From: Pseudanabaena yagii GIHE-NHR1
GTDB lineage: Bacteria; Cyanobacteriota; Cyanobacteriia; Pseudanabaenales; Pseudanabaenaceae
Assembly (NCBI RefSeq): GCF_012863495.1
Contig: NZ_JAAVJL010000001.1
Span: forward strand, 1,736,001 to 1,800,000
Length of the DNA stretch: 64,000 bases
Direction: 5' to 3'
A program made the position numbers and the translations under genes. Numbering within the stretch: the stretch's first letter is position 1; each line of letters starts with the position of its first letter. This document shows positions 15,523 through 23,186 of the stretch, piece by piece. The notes beneath the pieces are model-generated. The model saw only the letters and a program-made list of their open reading frames with translations. It was not told the DNA's origin and did not search any database.

Positions 15523-18500
15523 GTGGTTAGCCAAACGCAGCAAGCAGGTAGAAGTTTTGATGCTTCTCTAGATGTCTCTAAATATGAAGCGAAGACACAG
15601 GAAATCGCCAAGAAGATTTTAAGTGGCAATGAGAAAAGTTCTTTTTGGTCTAAGTTATCGCAAATTAAGGATGAATTGCGCCTCGATGACAAGCTGATGG
15701 CTTGGACAATGGAAAATGAAGGCTTGCGCGTGCAATTATTTAGATTGATCGATTGCTTGCCTGCGTTGCAAAGTAAAGCCGAGATTGCGCGACATATGCA
15801 GGAATATCTCGCCAGTGATGCAGTGGAAGTTCCTGCTCTGCGGGCTTTATTGAATTTCAGCACCGACAATCCTAATTCGATTCCTGCAACGGCGGCGGCG
15901 ACTACCCTCTCGACGGCGGTAGCAACTCTCGCCAAGCGCTATATCTGCGGTGAGAACTTGTCAGAGGCGACTAAATCCATTGAGAAACTGCGGCGCGATC
16001 GCTTTGCTTTTACGATGGATTTGCTCGGTGAGGCCGTGATTAGCGAAGTAGAGGCAGGTGAATATCTCAATCGCTATATTGCGATGATGGAAGATTTGTC
16101 TAGCAAGGCGAAGGCTTGGGGCTTGATCGATCAAATTGATAAAGCCGATGGTGAAGAACTGAAGCGGGTTCAAGTTTCCGTGAAATTGAGCGCCTTCTAT
16201 TCTCAATTCGATCCTCTTGATCCAGTTAAAACCACCGAGAAAGTCAGCGAACCAGCAAGGATTTTATTGCGTAAGGCGCAAGCTTTAGGCTGTGGTATCC
16301 ATTTTGATATGGAGCAGTACGAGTTTAAGTCGCTGACATTGCAAATCCTCAAGCAAGTCTTAATGGAACCCGAATTTCGCGATCGCACGGATGTGGGAAT
16401 TACGCTGCAAGGCTATTTGCGCGACAGTGAGCAGGATTTGCGCGATTTAGTGGAATGGGCAAAATTGCGTGGTAAGCCTGTGACAGTACGCCTAGTCAAG
16501 GGAGCCTATTGGGATCGGGAAACGATTCGTTCCTATCAACAGGGTTGGGCTTTGCCAGTTTTCTCCGATAAGGTTTCCACCGATGCCAATTACGAGCGCT
16601 TGATTCAGATTCTCTTAGAAAATCATCAATATCTCTATGCGGCAATTGGAAGTCATAATGCGCGATCGCTTGCCAAAGCCGTTGCCATTGTCCAAACCCT
16701 GAATATCCCCAGTCGCGCCTTTGAAACTCAATGTCTCTATGGCATGGGTGATAAATTTGCCAAAGCGATCGCCGATATGGGCTATCGCGTGCGGGTGTAC
16801 TGCCCCTTTGGTGATTTGATTCCAGGGATGTCTTACCTAATTCGCCGCCTGTTGGAAAATACCGCCAATAGTTCCTTTTTGAGAATTAGTGGAGAAGGTG
16901 TTGATATCAGTAAACTAATTGCTGCGCCTGTGATGACGGAACGGGATGCGAATTACAATGGCGCACCTGCTCTGAATATTTTTGATGGTTTTGTCAATTC
17001 TAGCGATCGCGACTATGCGATTAATGATGAGAGGGAAGCCGCCCAAACTGCTTTACAACAAGTTCGCCGCCAACTTGGTAAAACCTATTTGCCGATCATC
17101 AATGGTCAAGCGGTAGAAACGGAAACCTATATCGAATCCGTTAATCCTGCGAACTCTTCGCAAGTAGTCGGAAAAATCGGTCTAGCCAGCATTGAACAAG
17201 CGGAAGAAGCTGTTCAAGTTGCCAAAAATGCCTTCTCCTCATGGAAGAAACTCAGCGCTAAAGAACGGGGTGATATTCTCCGTAAAACTGCTGACATCAT
17301 GGAAGAGAAGCGCGAAGAATTAGTTGCATGGATCTGTTGGGAAGTTGCCAAACCAATCCGCGAAGGTGATGGCGAAGTCTCCGAAGCGATCGACTTCTGC
17401 CGCTACTATGCCAAAGAAATGGAACGTCTTGAATCGGGCGTACAGCGCAATCTCCCAGGGGAAGATAATACTTACATCTATCAACCTCGCGGCGTGGTGG
17501 TCGTGATTTCGCCTTGGAACTTTCCCTTTGCGATCGCCTTGGGTATGAGTGTGGCTGCGATCGCCGCAGGTAATACAGTCATTCTCAAACCCGCCGAACA
17601 ATCCTCCGTAATAGGCGCAAAAATCGCTGAAGTTCTCCAAGCCGCAGGATTACCCACAGGTGTATTTACCTATCTTCCTGCTAAGGGTTCCACCGTAGGC
17701 GCTCACTTGGTCAAACATCCTGATGTGCATTTAATTGCCTTCACAGGTTCCCAACAAGTCGGCTGTCAAATCGTCACCGAAGCCTCGATTTTGCGCCCTA
17801 AACAAAAACACATGAAGCGCGTCATTGCGGAAATGGGTGGCAAAAATGGCATCATCATCGATGAAAGCGCCGATCTCGATCATGCCGTAGTGGGTGTAAT
17901 GAATTCCGCCTTCGGTTTTGCTGGACAAAAATGTTCCGCTTGTTCCAGAGCGATCGTCCTCGCTCCCGTTTACGACAACTTCCTAGAGCGTCTGGTGGAA
18001 GCCACGCGATCGCTAAAAGTTGGTGAAGCCCATCTCCCTGACACCAAATTCAGTGCAGTGATCGATGGAGCTGCTCAGCAGAACATTCTCAACTACATCG
18101 CCAAGGGCAAAGAAACCGCCAAACTTGCCTTTGAAGGAGAAGTTCCCAATCACGGATTCTATGTGCCACCGACCATCTTTAGTGATGTCGATCCTGACAG
18201 TGCGATCGCCCAAGAGGAAATCTTTGGACCTGTACTGGCGGTAATCAAGGCACAGAGTTTTGATGAGGCATTAGCGATCGCCAATGGTACAAACTTCGCA
18301 CTCACGGGTGGCTTATATTCGCGCACTCCTTCCCATATCGAACGCGCCTATCGCGAGTTTGAAGTGGGCAATCTCTACATCAATCGCGGCATCACTGGCG
18401 CATTGGTAGATCGCCATCCCTTCGGTGGTTTCAAGCTAAGTGGTATCGGTTCCAAAGCTGGCGGACGCGATTATCTATTGCAGTTCTTAGAGCCAAGGTC

Positions 18501-18555
18501 AATCACTGAAAATACTCAGCGTCAGGGCTTTGCGCCTCTTGATGGGATTGAGTAA
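15523..18555 (+). CDS. putA: bifunctional proline dehydrogenase / glutamate-semialdehyde dehydrogenase
   Basis: PutA oxidises proline to glutamate: an FAD-dependent proline dehydrogenase domain in the N-terminal half (RLVKGAYWDRET, LYGMGDKFAKAIA, VYCPFGDLIPGMSYLIRRLL) and an NAD-dependent aldehyde dehydrogenase in the C-terminal half (FTGSQQVGCQIV, EMGGKN, catalytic cysteine in FAGQKCSACSRAI). No ribbon-helix-helix DNA-binding domain is present, as in other cyanobacterial PutA. About 1010 residues. The start is uncertain: GTG at 15523 (chosen) or TTG at 15499; the ATG at 15510 is out of frame and opens a six-codon ORF. A hairpin terminator follows. Confidence 0.95.
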   Translation: MVSQTQQAGRSFDASLDVSKYEAKTQEIAKKILSGNEKSSFWSKLSQIKDELRLDDKLMAWTMENEGLRVQLFRLIDCLPALQSKAEIARHMQEYLASDAVEVPALRALLNFSTDNPNSIPATAAATTLSTAVATLAKRYICGENLSEATKSIEKLRRDRFAFTMDLLGEAVISEVEAGEYLNRYIAMMEDLSSKAKAWGLIDQIDKADGEELKRVQVSVKLSAFYSQFDPLDPVKTTEKVSEPARILLRKAQALGCGIHFDMEQYEFKSLTLQILKQVLMEPEFRDRTDVGITLQGYLRDSEQDLRDLVEWAKLRGKPVTVRLVKGAYWDRETIRSYQQGWALPVFSDKVSTDANYERLIQILLENHQYLYAAIGSHNARSLAKAVAIVQTLNIPSRAFETQCLYGMGDKFAKAIADMGYRVRVYCPFGDLIPGMSYLIRRLLENTANSSFLRISGEGVDISKLIAAPVMTERDANYNGAPALNIFDGFVNSSDRDYAINDEREAAQTALQQVRRQLGKTYLPIINGQAVETETYIESVNPANSSQVVGKIGLASIEQAEEAVQVAKNAFSSWKKLSAKERGDILRKTADIMEEKREELVAWICWEVAKPIREGDGEVSEAIDFCRYYAKEMERLESGVQRNLPGEDNTYIYQPRGVVVVISPWNFPFAIALGMSVAAIAAGNTVILKPAEQSSVIGAKIAEVLQAAGLPTGVFTYLPAKGSTVGAHLVKHPDVHLIAFTGSQQVGCQIVTEASILRPKQKHMKRVIAEMGGKNGIIIDESADLDHAVVGVMNSAFGFAGQKCSACSRAIVLAPVYDNFLERLVEATRSLKVGEAHLPDTKFSAVIDGAAQQNILNYIAKGKETAKLAFEGEVPNHGFYVPPTIFSDVDPDSAIAQEEIFGPVLAVIKAQSFDEALAIANGTNFALTGGLYSRTPSHIERAYREFEVGNLYINRGITGALVDRHPFGGFKLSGIGSKAGGRDYLLQFLEPRSITENTQRQGFAPLDGIE

Positions 18556-18709
18556 TTAGATTCAGACAAGGGGCTTAAGCCCCTTGTTCTTTGGGATATA
18601 CTTGAGAAATTCTGTATCGCATCGCCTAAACCTATGACCCAGACTATCGAGCAAAAATCTACGCTATACGATCGCGATCTTAATTTGTGGTTAGAAGAGG
18701 CGATCGCTA
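18541..18709 (+). repeat. 169-bp direct repeat, copy A (putA tail, terminator, DUF29 head)
   Basis: Aligns without gaps to 19613-19781 with about 11 differences by my count (roughly 93% identity). It spans the last five putA codons, the hairpin, and the first 25 codons of a DUF29 gene. The DUF1778/GNAT pair lies between the two copies. Confidence 0.85.
18566..18587 (+). terminator. terminator after putA
   Basis: ACAAGGGGCTTAAGCCCCTTGT is a perfect 22-bp palindrome 10 bases beyond the putA stop, followed by a T-rich stretch. A second copy, 19639-19658, follows the GNAT toxin as part of the duplicated segment. Confidence 0.7.
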
Positions 18710-18768
18710 CTTCGCCAGTTTTTAATGAAATCCGACAATGTGTTGACATTGTATATACAAAACATTAG
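18634..18768 (+). pseudogene. truncated DUF29 head, remnant 1
   Basis: The first 25 codons match the intact DUF29 gene at 19706 (MTQTIEQKSTLYDRDLNLWL then EEAIA). After a GCGATCGC octamer the frame departs from DUF29 and stops at 18768 inside the promoter region of the next TA operon, giving a 44-residue ORF. It is a broken end, not a working gene. Confidence 0.75.
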
Positions 18769-18771
18769 ACT
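18743..18771 (+). promoter_or_regulatory. promoter with embedded palindromic operator for the DUF1778/GNAT pair
   Basis: TTGACA (18743-18748) and TAGACT (18766-18771) are spaced by 17 bases, and the spacer holds a perfect 12-bp palindrome TTGTATATACAA (18749-18760). The layout is that of an antitoxin-repressed promoter; the antitoxin start lies 30 bases downstream. Confidence 0.6.
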
Positions 18772-18800
18772 AGGGAAGTGCTTATTTTAGGCAAACTCCT

Positions 18801-19097
18801 ATGTCTACTTCAATAGATAACACCACTTCTAGCCAAAATCGCGATGTAACGATTAACATTCGTGTAAAACAAGAGCAACGGAATATCATTGATCGTGCTG
18901 CCGAAGTACAGGGTAAAACGCGCTCTGAATTTATGCTTGAGTCAGCATATCAGAAAGCACAAGATGTTCTTTTAGATTGGACTTTCTTTGATTTAGACTC
19001 ATCGAAGTATCAAGAATTTACAGCGTTATTGGATAGAATTCCTCAACCAAATAAAAAGTTACAGAAGTTACTAACAACTAAATCTCCGTGGGAATAA
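18801..19097 (+). CDS. DUF1778 (TacA/AtaR-like) antitoxin
   Basis: 98 residues. The ribbon-helix-helix DNA-binding part is RDVTINIRVKQEQRNIIDRA followed by GKTRSEFMLESAY; the C-terminal segment (WTFFDLDSSKYQEFTALLDR) is the conserved toxin-binding helix of DUF1778 proteins. It neutralises the GNAT toxin encoded downstream with a 10-base overlap and probably represses the operon through the palindrome at 18749-18760. Confidence 0.9.
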   Translation: MSTSIDNTTSSQNRDVTINIRVKQEQRNIIDRAAEVQGKTRSEFMLESAYQKAQDVLLDWTFFDLDSSKYQEFTALLDRIPQPNKKLQKLLTTKSPWE

Positions 19098-19597
19098 GTT
19101 TAGATAATTTGCGATCGCCTGAAAAGCTTAATTTATCTCACCAGATTAAGGGTTTTGACTCTGGCAATAGTCAACTAGACGACTGGTTAAAGAACAGAGC
19201 GATTAAAAATGAAATAGAAGGTGCTTCGCGTACCTATGTTCTGTGTAATGGTAATGTTGTGATTGGTTTCTATTGCCTCGCTAATGGCTCAGTGTTTCAA
19301 TCTGTCGCTACGGGTAAGGTGCGGCGAAACATGCCCGATCCGATTCCTGTAATGGTGATCGGAAGATTAGCAATTGATCGCAGTTGGCAGGGGAAAGGAC
19401 TTGGTCGTGCCTTGCTAAGAGACGCGATTTTAAGAACTCTACAAGCGTCTGAAATTGCGGGAATACGCGCTATCCTTGTCCATGCTATTTCTGAGAATGC
19501 GAAGCTTTTTTATGAGAAATGTGGGTTTACAGCTTCGCCGATTGATGAGATGACTCTTATGATCAGGATTAAAGATGCGATCGCAGTATTCGCGTAA
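19088..19597 (+). CDS. GNAT acetyltransferase toxin (TacT/AtaT-like)
   Basis: 169 residues starting with GTG at 19088 inside the antitoxin gene. TacT-type toxins acetylate the amino group of aminoacyl-tRNA and stop translation. Seen: the family start SGNSQLDDWLKNRAI, VIGRLAIDRSWQGKGLGRAL with the acetyl-CoA pyrophosphate loop (QGKGLG), and the C-terminal LFYEKCGF with the tyrosine used in catalysis. Two copies of a 169-bp repeat frame the pair, suggesting the cassette was inserted. Confidence 0.92.
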   Translation: MGISLDNLRSPEKLNLSHQIKGFDSGNSQLDDWLKNRAIKNEIEGASRTYVLCNGNVVIGFYCLANGSVFQSVATGKVRRNMPDPIPVMVIGRLAIDRSWQGKGLGRALLRDAILRTLQASEIAGIRAILVHAISENAKLFYEKCGFTASPIDEMTLMIRIKDAIAVFA

Positions 19598-19612
19598 ATC
19601 GTGGCTTATTTT

Positions 19613-19781
19613 GATCGGATTGAGTAATCAGATTCAGGCAAGGGGCTTAAGCCCCTTGTTCTTGGGGATATACTTGATAAATGCTGTATCGCATCACCTA
19701 AACCTATGACCCAGACTATCGAGCAAAAATCCACGCTATACGATCGCGATCTTAATTTGTGGTTAGAAGAAGTGATCGCAA
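19613..19781 (+). repeat. 169-bp direct repeat, copy B
   Basis: Second copy of the putA-tail/terminator/DUF29-head segment (see 18541-18709); here the DUF29 head continues into a complete gene. The tail codons read D-R-I-E-stop against D-G-I-E-stop in putA. Confidence 0.85.
19639..19658 (+). terminator. duplicated terminator, now after the GNAT toxin
   Basis: CAAGGGGCTTAAGCCCCTTG palindrome, the copy B version of the putA terminator; it now ends the TA operon. Confidence 0.6.
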
Positions 19782-20164
19782 AGTTAAAAGCAGGTGATTT
19801 TCAAAATTTAGATGTCGAAAACTTAATTGAGGAGTTAGAGGGTTTGGCGGGTAGAGATCGGCGCGAATTAGAATCACGTTTGACTAGATTGATTGAGCAT
19901 ATCCTCAAACGTTGTTATGTAAATCTGCCTGAGTGTTATCGAGGTTGGGAAATTACAATCGTTAATCAAAGGGCTGAATTAACTACACTATTGGAGCAGT
20001 CTCCCAGTCTGAAAGGTCATTTCTCACAGGTTTTTGACCGAGCTTTTGACACTGCCCTCAAACTCGTAAAGCTAGAATATTCTGATACTACTTTTCCTAA
20101 TGTATGGCAATTTAGCCGAGATGCTAAGAAAGTTTTAAATTTAAATTTTTGGACAAGTGTTTAG
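19706..20164 (+). CDS. DUF29 family protein
   Basis: 152 residues of the DUF29 family, abundant in cyanobacteria and of unknown function. Typical features: LYDRDLNLWLEEVIAKLKAG, FQNLDVENLIEELEGLAGRD RRELESRL, and the later LLEQSPSLK and LKLVKLEY. No catalytic motif is evident; mostly helical and charged, probably cytosolic. It is the only complete member among four heads in this region (others at 18634, 20171, 22213), and so is likely the original gene downstream of putA. Confidence 0.88.
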   Translation: MTQTIEQKSTLYDRDLNLWLEEVIAKLKAGDFQNLDVENLIEELEGLAGRDRRELESRLTRLIEHILKRCYVNLPECYRGWEITIVNQRAELTTLLEQSPSLKGHFSQVFDRAFDTALKLVKLEYSDTTFPNVWQFSRDAKKVLNLNFWTSV

Positions 20165-20170
20165 AAACTT

Positions 20171-20236
20171 ATGACTCAAACTATCGAGCAAAAATCTACG
20201 CTATATGATCGCGATCTTAATTTGTGGTTAGAATAG
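20171..20236 (+). pseudogene. truncated DUF29 head, remnant 3
   Basis: ATG followed by 20 codons nearly identical to the start of the intact DUF29 gene, then a TAG at the GCGAT junction. It lies 6 bases beyond the intact gene's stop and upstream of the higBA module. Confidence 0.75.
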
Positions 20237-20389
20237 GCGAATATCTGGAAAAACAGCGCTATATTCTTCTAATTTTTTGACATTTTATTTTAACGTACCA
20301 AAAATGATACAATAGTACAATCAAAGTTAAATACTCACTTATTTATCACTTAATTCCTAAATTTTGAGAGCTTCTGCTGTAATTTTCCT

Positions 20390-20674
20390 ATGAGCAATAT
20401 TAAGAGAATTAAAGCAAGCTTTTTTAAAACCGAATCTGGCAAAGAACCTGTTAGGGATTGGCTGATGACTTTATCGAAAGAAGATAGACAAAAAATAGGA
20501 GAAGATATTAAAACAATTGAGTTTGGATTTCCTATCGGAATGCCTACCTGTCGCCCTATGGGTAAAGGATTGTATGAGGTGCGTACTAACCTTGAGAATA
20601 CGATTACCAGAGTTCTGTTTTGTGTGGAAGGCGAGCAAATGATTCTTCTGCATGGGTTTACTAAGAAAACCTAA
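20390..20674 (+). pseudogene. HigB/DUF891-type toxin gene truncated by an IS element
   Basis: The 94-residue ORF carries RelE-superfamily HigB (Gp49-like) features: FFKTESGKEPVRDWLMTLSK, DIKTIEFGFPIGMPTCRPMG, LYEVRTNL, RVLFCVEG, ILLHGFTKKT. The IS at 20671-21812 adds a stop one codon after the target duplication. The rest of the reading frame survives beyond the IS (21813-21896) and would add about 23 residues (QKISKEDLNLAIKRQIEF then KNKARS). Joined, the product would be of normal size, about 117 residues. The RNase core is mostly retained, so residual activity cannot be excluded. Confidence 0.85.
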
Positions 20675-21732
20675 GTACAGGACAAAAATTTAATGGAGTT
20701 AAAGAAGGCTTGAGAATTGAGATGTAAGTCAAAGATGATGTGACGAAGGAAATCAAAACCAAGGCGAAAAATGCTTTTAGGAAGACGACCGTGTTTTTTA
20801 GGCTTGAGGGGATTTAGTTGAGCCAACCAAAGCCCAGAAGAAAAAGCCCAACATAAAGCCAGAGTAAGCAAAGCAATTAGTTTGGAAAGACGTTCAGGAT
20901 CTTGAAGATGAGTGGACTCCAAACAAAAGCCACGGGTTTTAAAGCACCCGAATAAAGTCTCAATAGCCCAACGCTTAGCATAGTCAGCAATAGCCGTATC
21001 AGGGTCATGAGTCGTCGCGACAATTAATAAATCGCCATCATCAAGACGCATAGCGGCTATACGAAGCCAATGGTTCCAAACCTTTCTGGGCTTGGACAAT
21101 ACTTTGGACTGACCAACTTGGAGGTCTTGAAAACAAATGTCGGCACGCAGTTTTTTCTGCCCGTCATTGAGCAAAGTATTTTTACGAATGCGGATACGAA
21201 AACGGTTACATGGTTCACACAACAAGTAATCTAACCAATCCTCACCGACAAACTCTCGGTCTGCACTCAAAAAGTCGATTTTGCGGTCTCCAAATATTTC
21301 CAGAAATCGATTACACAATTCACAGCGCTCACGGGTGTTTGAGTTACCTTTTTTGTCCAGCATCATCCATACCAACGGGAATGCAATACCGTAATGCACT
21401 ATTCCCAATGTCAGCACATTAAACACGGTTTTACCGAATTCCCAATCGGTGCGGTCGATAGAAATTACCCAAGGTTCGGGGATTTGCATGACTTTGACGA
21501 CCATGAGTGCGATCTTTTCATAGTCCACTTCAAAGTCTCGAAAAAATCTCTGTAACCTCTTATAGTGTGATTCGACTTTGGCATAACCACTAAATCCTGT
21601 GGCAATTTCAGCTAGGTTTACTGTCTTTACTCGCATTAGCGCGATCAAGAACATGGACACAAAGGCTAGTCTTGCTCTATTCCATTGCAGATGTTGCTGC
21701 AACTTTTCTCGGAATAGGTTAATCTCTTTCAT
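20671..21732 (-). CDS. IS4 family transposase
   Basis: 353 residues with a DDE catalytic set: D93 in VISIDRTDW, D158 in DFLSADREFVG and E258 in the IS4 signature YAKRWAIETLFGCFK, in which Y251, R254, E258 and K265 match the Y-2-R-3-E-6-K pattern. Length is that of a full enzyme and no frameshift is seen, so the copy may be active. The gene's 3' end runs through the terminal inverted repeat to the element boundary. Confidence 0.93.
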   Translation of the reverse strand: MKEINLFREKLQQHLQWNRARLAFVSMFLIALMRVKTVNLAEIATGFSGYAKVESHYKRLQRFFRDFEVDYEKIALMVVKVMQIPEPWVISIDRTDWEFGKTVFNVLTLGIVHYGIAFPLVWMMLDKKGNSNTRERCELCNRFLEIFGDRKIDFLSADREFVGEDWLDYLLCEPCNRFRIRIRKNTLLNDGQKKLRADICFQDLQVGQSKVLSKPRKVWNHWLRIAAMRLDDGDLLIVATTHDPDTAIADYAKRWAIETLFGCFKTRGFCLESTHLQDPERLSKLIALLTLALCWAFSSGLWLAQLNPLKPKKHGRLPKSIFRLGFDFLRHIIFDLHLNSQAFFNSIKFLSCT

Positions 21733-21812
21733 AGGGGTTTTATTTACGATGTGGTTATCTTTTATAAAACCCCTCCCTGCCTACTTTTGCAACTTTTTGT
21801 CCTGTACTAAGT
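20671..21812 (-). mobile_element. IS4-type insertion sequence
   Basis: 1142 bp. Ends CTAAGTACAGGACAAAAA and, inverted, CTTAGTACAGGACAAAAA (one mismatch in 18) bracket a single transposase gene. An 8-bp target duplication AAGAAAAC is present at 20663-20670 and 21813-21820. It interrupts higB. The transposase stop codon TAG is formed by the last three bases of the element. The perfect target duplication indicates a fairly recent, complete insertion. Confidence 0.92.
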
Positions 21813-21896
21813 AAGAAAACACAAAAAATATCTAAAGAAGATTTGAATTTAGCTATCAAGCGCCAAATTGAATTTAAAAATAAAGCTAGGAGTTAA
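21813..21896 (+). pseudogene. 3' remnant of the interrupted higB gene
   Basis: Beginning with the target duplication, the frame AAG AAA ACA CAA continues for 27 codons to TAA at 21894-21896, in phase with the 5' fragment at 20390 once the IS and one target copy are removed. It abuts the higA start with a 2-base gap, as in intact higBA operons. Confidence 0.8.
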
Positions 21897-21898
21897 CC

Positions 21899-22192
21899 AT
21901 GTCTAACAATTGTCATTTAGGTTCTGCTTTTGATGACTTTCTAGAACAGGAAGGAATCTTAAACGAAGTAACAGAAGCTGCGTTGAAGCGTGTTTTGGCT
22001 TGGCAAGTTGAGCAAGCAATGAAAGAACGTGGCTTAACTAAATCCAAGATGGCTAAGTCTATGCAAACTAGCCGCGCAGCACTAGATCGCTTACTTGATC
22101 CTGAGTATGATTCTGTAACTTTACGAACTTTAGATAAGGCAGCTAGGGCAGTGGGTAAAAGAATTAAGATAGATCTGGTTGATGTAATTTAA
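21899..22192 (+). CDS. higA: HigA-like XRE-type antitoxin
   Basis: 97 residues. A helix-turn-helix is visible in VEQAMKERGLTKSKMAKSMQ TSRAALDRLL, with the rest (SVTLRTLDKAARAVGKRIKI) typical of HigA. It is the intact partner of the IS-broken higB. With the promoter of the pair upstream of higB, the IS may now reduce or replace its transcription. Its ribosome-binding site AGGAG lies inside the higB remnant. Confidence 0.88.
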   Translation: MSNNCHLGSAFDDFLEQEGILNEVTEAALKRVLAWQVEQAMKERGLTKSKMAKSMQTSRAALDRLLDPEYDSVTLRTLDKAARAVGKRIKIDLVDVI

Positions 22193-22212
22193 ATCATCCC
22201 TAACTAAAACCT

Positions 22213-22296
22213 ATGACACAGGCTATCAAGTAGAAATCTAATCTGTACGATCTCGATCGCAGTTTGTGTTTAGAAGAGGCGATCGCTTTCCTTTAG
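22213..22296 (+). pseudogene. degenerate DUF29 head, remnant 4
   Basis: ATGACACAGGCTATCAAG then a TAG stop, with the DUF29-like reading resuming (KSNLYDLDRSLCLEEAIAF) up to GCGATCGC. More diverged than the other heads; it lies just downstream of higA, so a head stands at each side of the higBA module. Confidence 0.65.
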
Positions 22297-22360
22297 CCTA
22301 TTCAAAAGTGATTGTGAAGTTTGGCTTGCAATAGTATAGATAATTCAAATAAGAACTACA

Positions 22361-22411
22361 GCTCCGACTTCGCTCAGCTAGCTTACACCGATGGCTGAGT
22401 GGAGTCGAAGC
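22361..22411. repeat. imperfect inverted repeat, GCTTCGACTCCGCTCAGC family
   Basis: Arms GCTCCGACTTCGCTCAGC and GCTGAGTGGAGTCGAAGC pair with three mismatches. A perfect member of the same family is at 29845-29888. Confidence 0.6.
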
Positions 22412-22436
22412 CCCTCTGCAAATTATTTAAAATAAC

Positions 22437-22660
22437 TATATCTTTATCTCTAGTGTTGGGATTAGTAAACATGCGTAGGTGTATAGCATTCCCGCAATAA
22501 TTTCTAAATTCTCAGGTTCCTTCGATTTGGGAATGCTAGGCTCCAACACCTGACAACGCAGGGACAAGCGATCGGTGAAGGCAAAGAGGGTTCTGCATTT
22601 ACGAATGGAGGTTTATGTGGGGTGTTTGGGAATGGTGGCGCAAATGCAAAACCCCTACAA
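22437..22660. repeat. direct repeat flanking parDE, copy 1
   Basis: 224 bp closely matching 23474-23696 from TATATCTTTATCTCTAGTG to AAAACCCCTACAA. The inside holds a long hairpin (AGCATTCCC / GGGAATGCT) and terminal GTAGG / CCTAC complementarity, so it may be a small non-autonomous element. No protein-coding sense is apparent. Confidence 0.8.
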
Positions 22661-22703
22661 TATTGAGAGAATCGATGAGATCGCCAGAAACCTCTAAATG
22701 CAC

Positions 22704-22768
22704 AGATCTCCGACTTTTTCTAAGCAAGCAAAGACAATTTACGAATTCACAAAAAAAGTCGGAGATCT
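22704..22768. repeat. inverted repeat AGATCTCCGACTTTTT
   Basis: Perfect 16-base arms (22704-22719 and 22753-22768) separated by 33 bases. Looks like a small dispersed intergenic element; nothing else is visible between 22661 and 22880. Confidence 0.65.
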
Positions 22769-22880
22769 TAAATCTGTGCTTTTTAAAACATTTTCATCCA
22801 TGTATAGGGCGATCGCCATAGCCTTAATGAGGTGTTGCTTGAAGTTTGGCTTGCAATGTGTAGACCTCCATAACAAGGAA

Positions 22881-23180
22881 CTAAGGGTTTTCTTCAAACA
22901 TAGCTTCTAGATTCCGATCGCCTCTAATCACTCGCATAATTTCTATGTCTTCATCAATGACGCGATAGAAGATGATGTAGTTTTGCATGGGAATACCACG
23001 CAGATAATTGCGAATCTGGGAATAGCTTCGACCAATTAAGGGGAATTGGGTGAGATACCGACATTTTTTGGTGAATTCATTGAGTAGCCGATCGCCTGTT
23101 TCTACGTTTCTTTCTGTGAAATAGTCGATGATGTCTTCAAGGTCGCGGATAGCTGTGGGGGATATGGTGTATTGAGGCAT
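22881..23180 (-). CDS. parE: ParE/RelE-superfamily toxin
   Basis: 99 residues. The ParE pattern is clear: YTISPTAIRDLEDIIDYFTE, LLNEFTKKCRYLTQFPLIGR, LRGIPMQNYIIFYRVIDEDI and EIMRVIRGDRNLEAMF. Studied ParE toxins poison DNA gyrase, though RelE-like ribosome-dependent RNases share the fold. The gene follows parD by 6 bases. Confidence 0.9.
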   Translation of the reverse strand: MPQYTISPTAIRDLEDIIDYFTERNVETGDRLLNEFTKKCRYLTQFPLIGRSYSQIRNYLRGIPMQNYIIFYRVIDEDIEIMRVIRGDRNLEAMFEENP

Positions 23181-23186
23181 GGGAAA

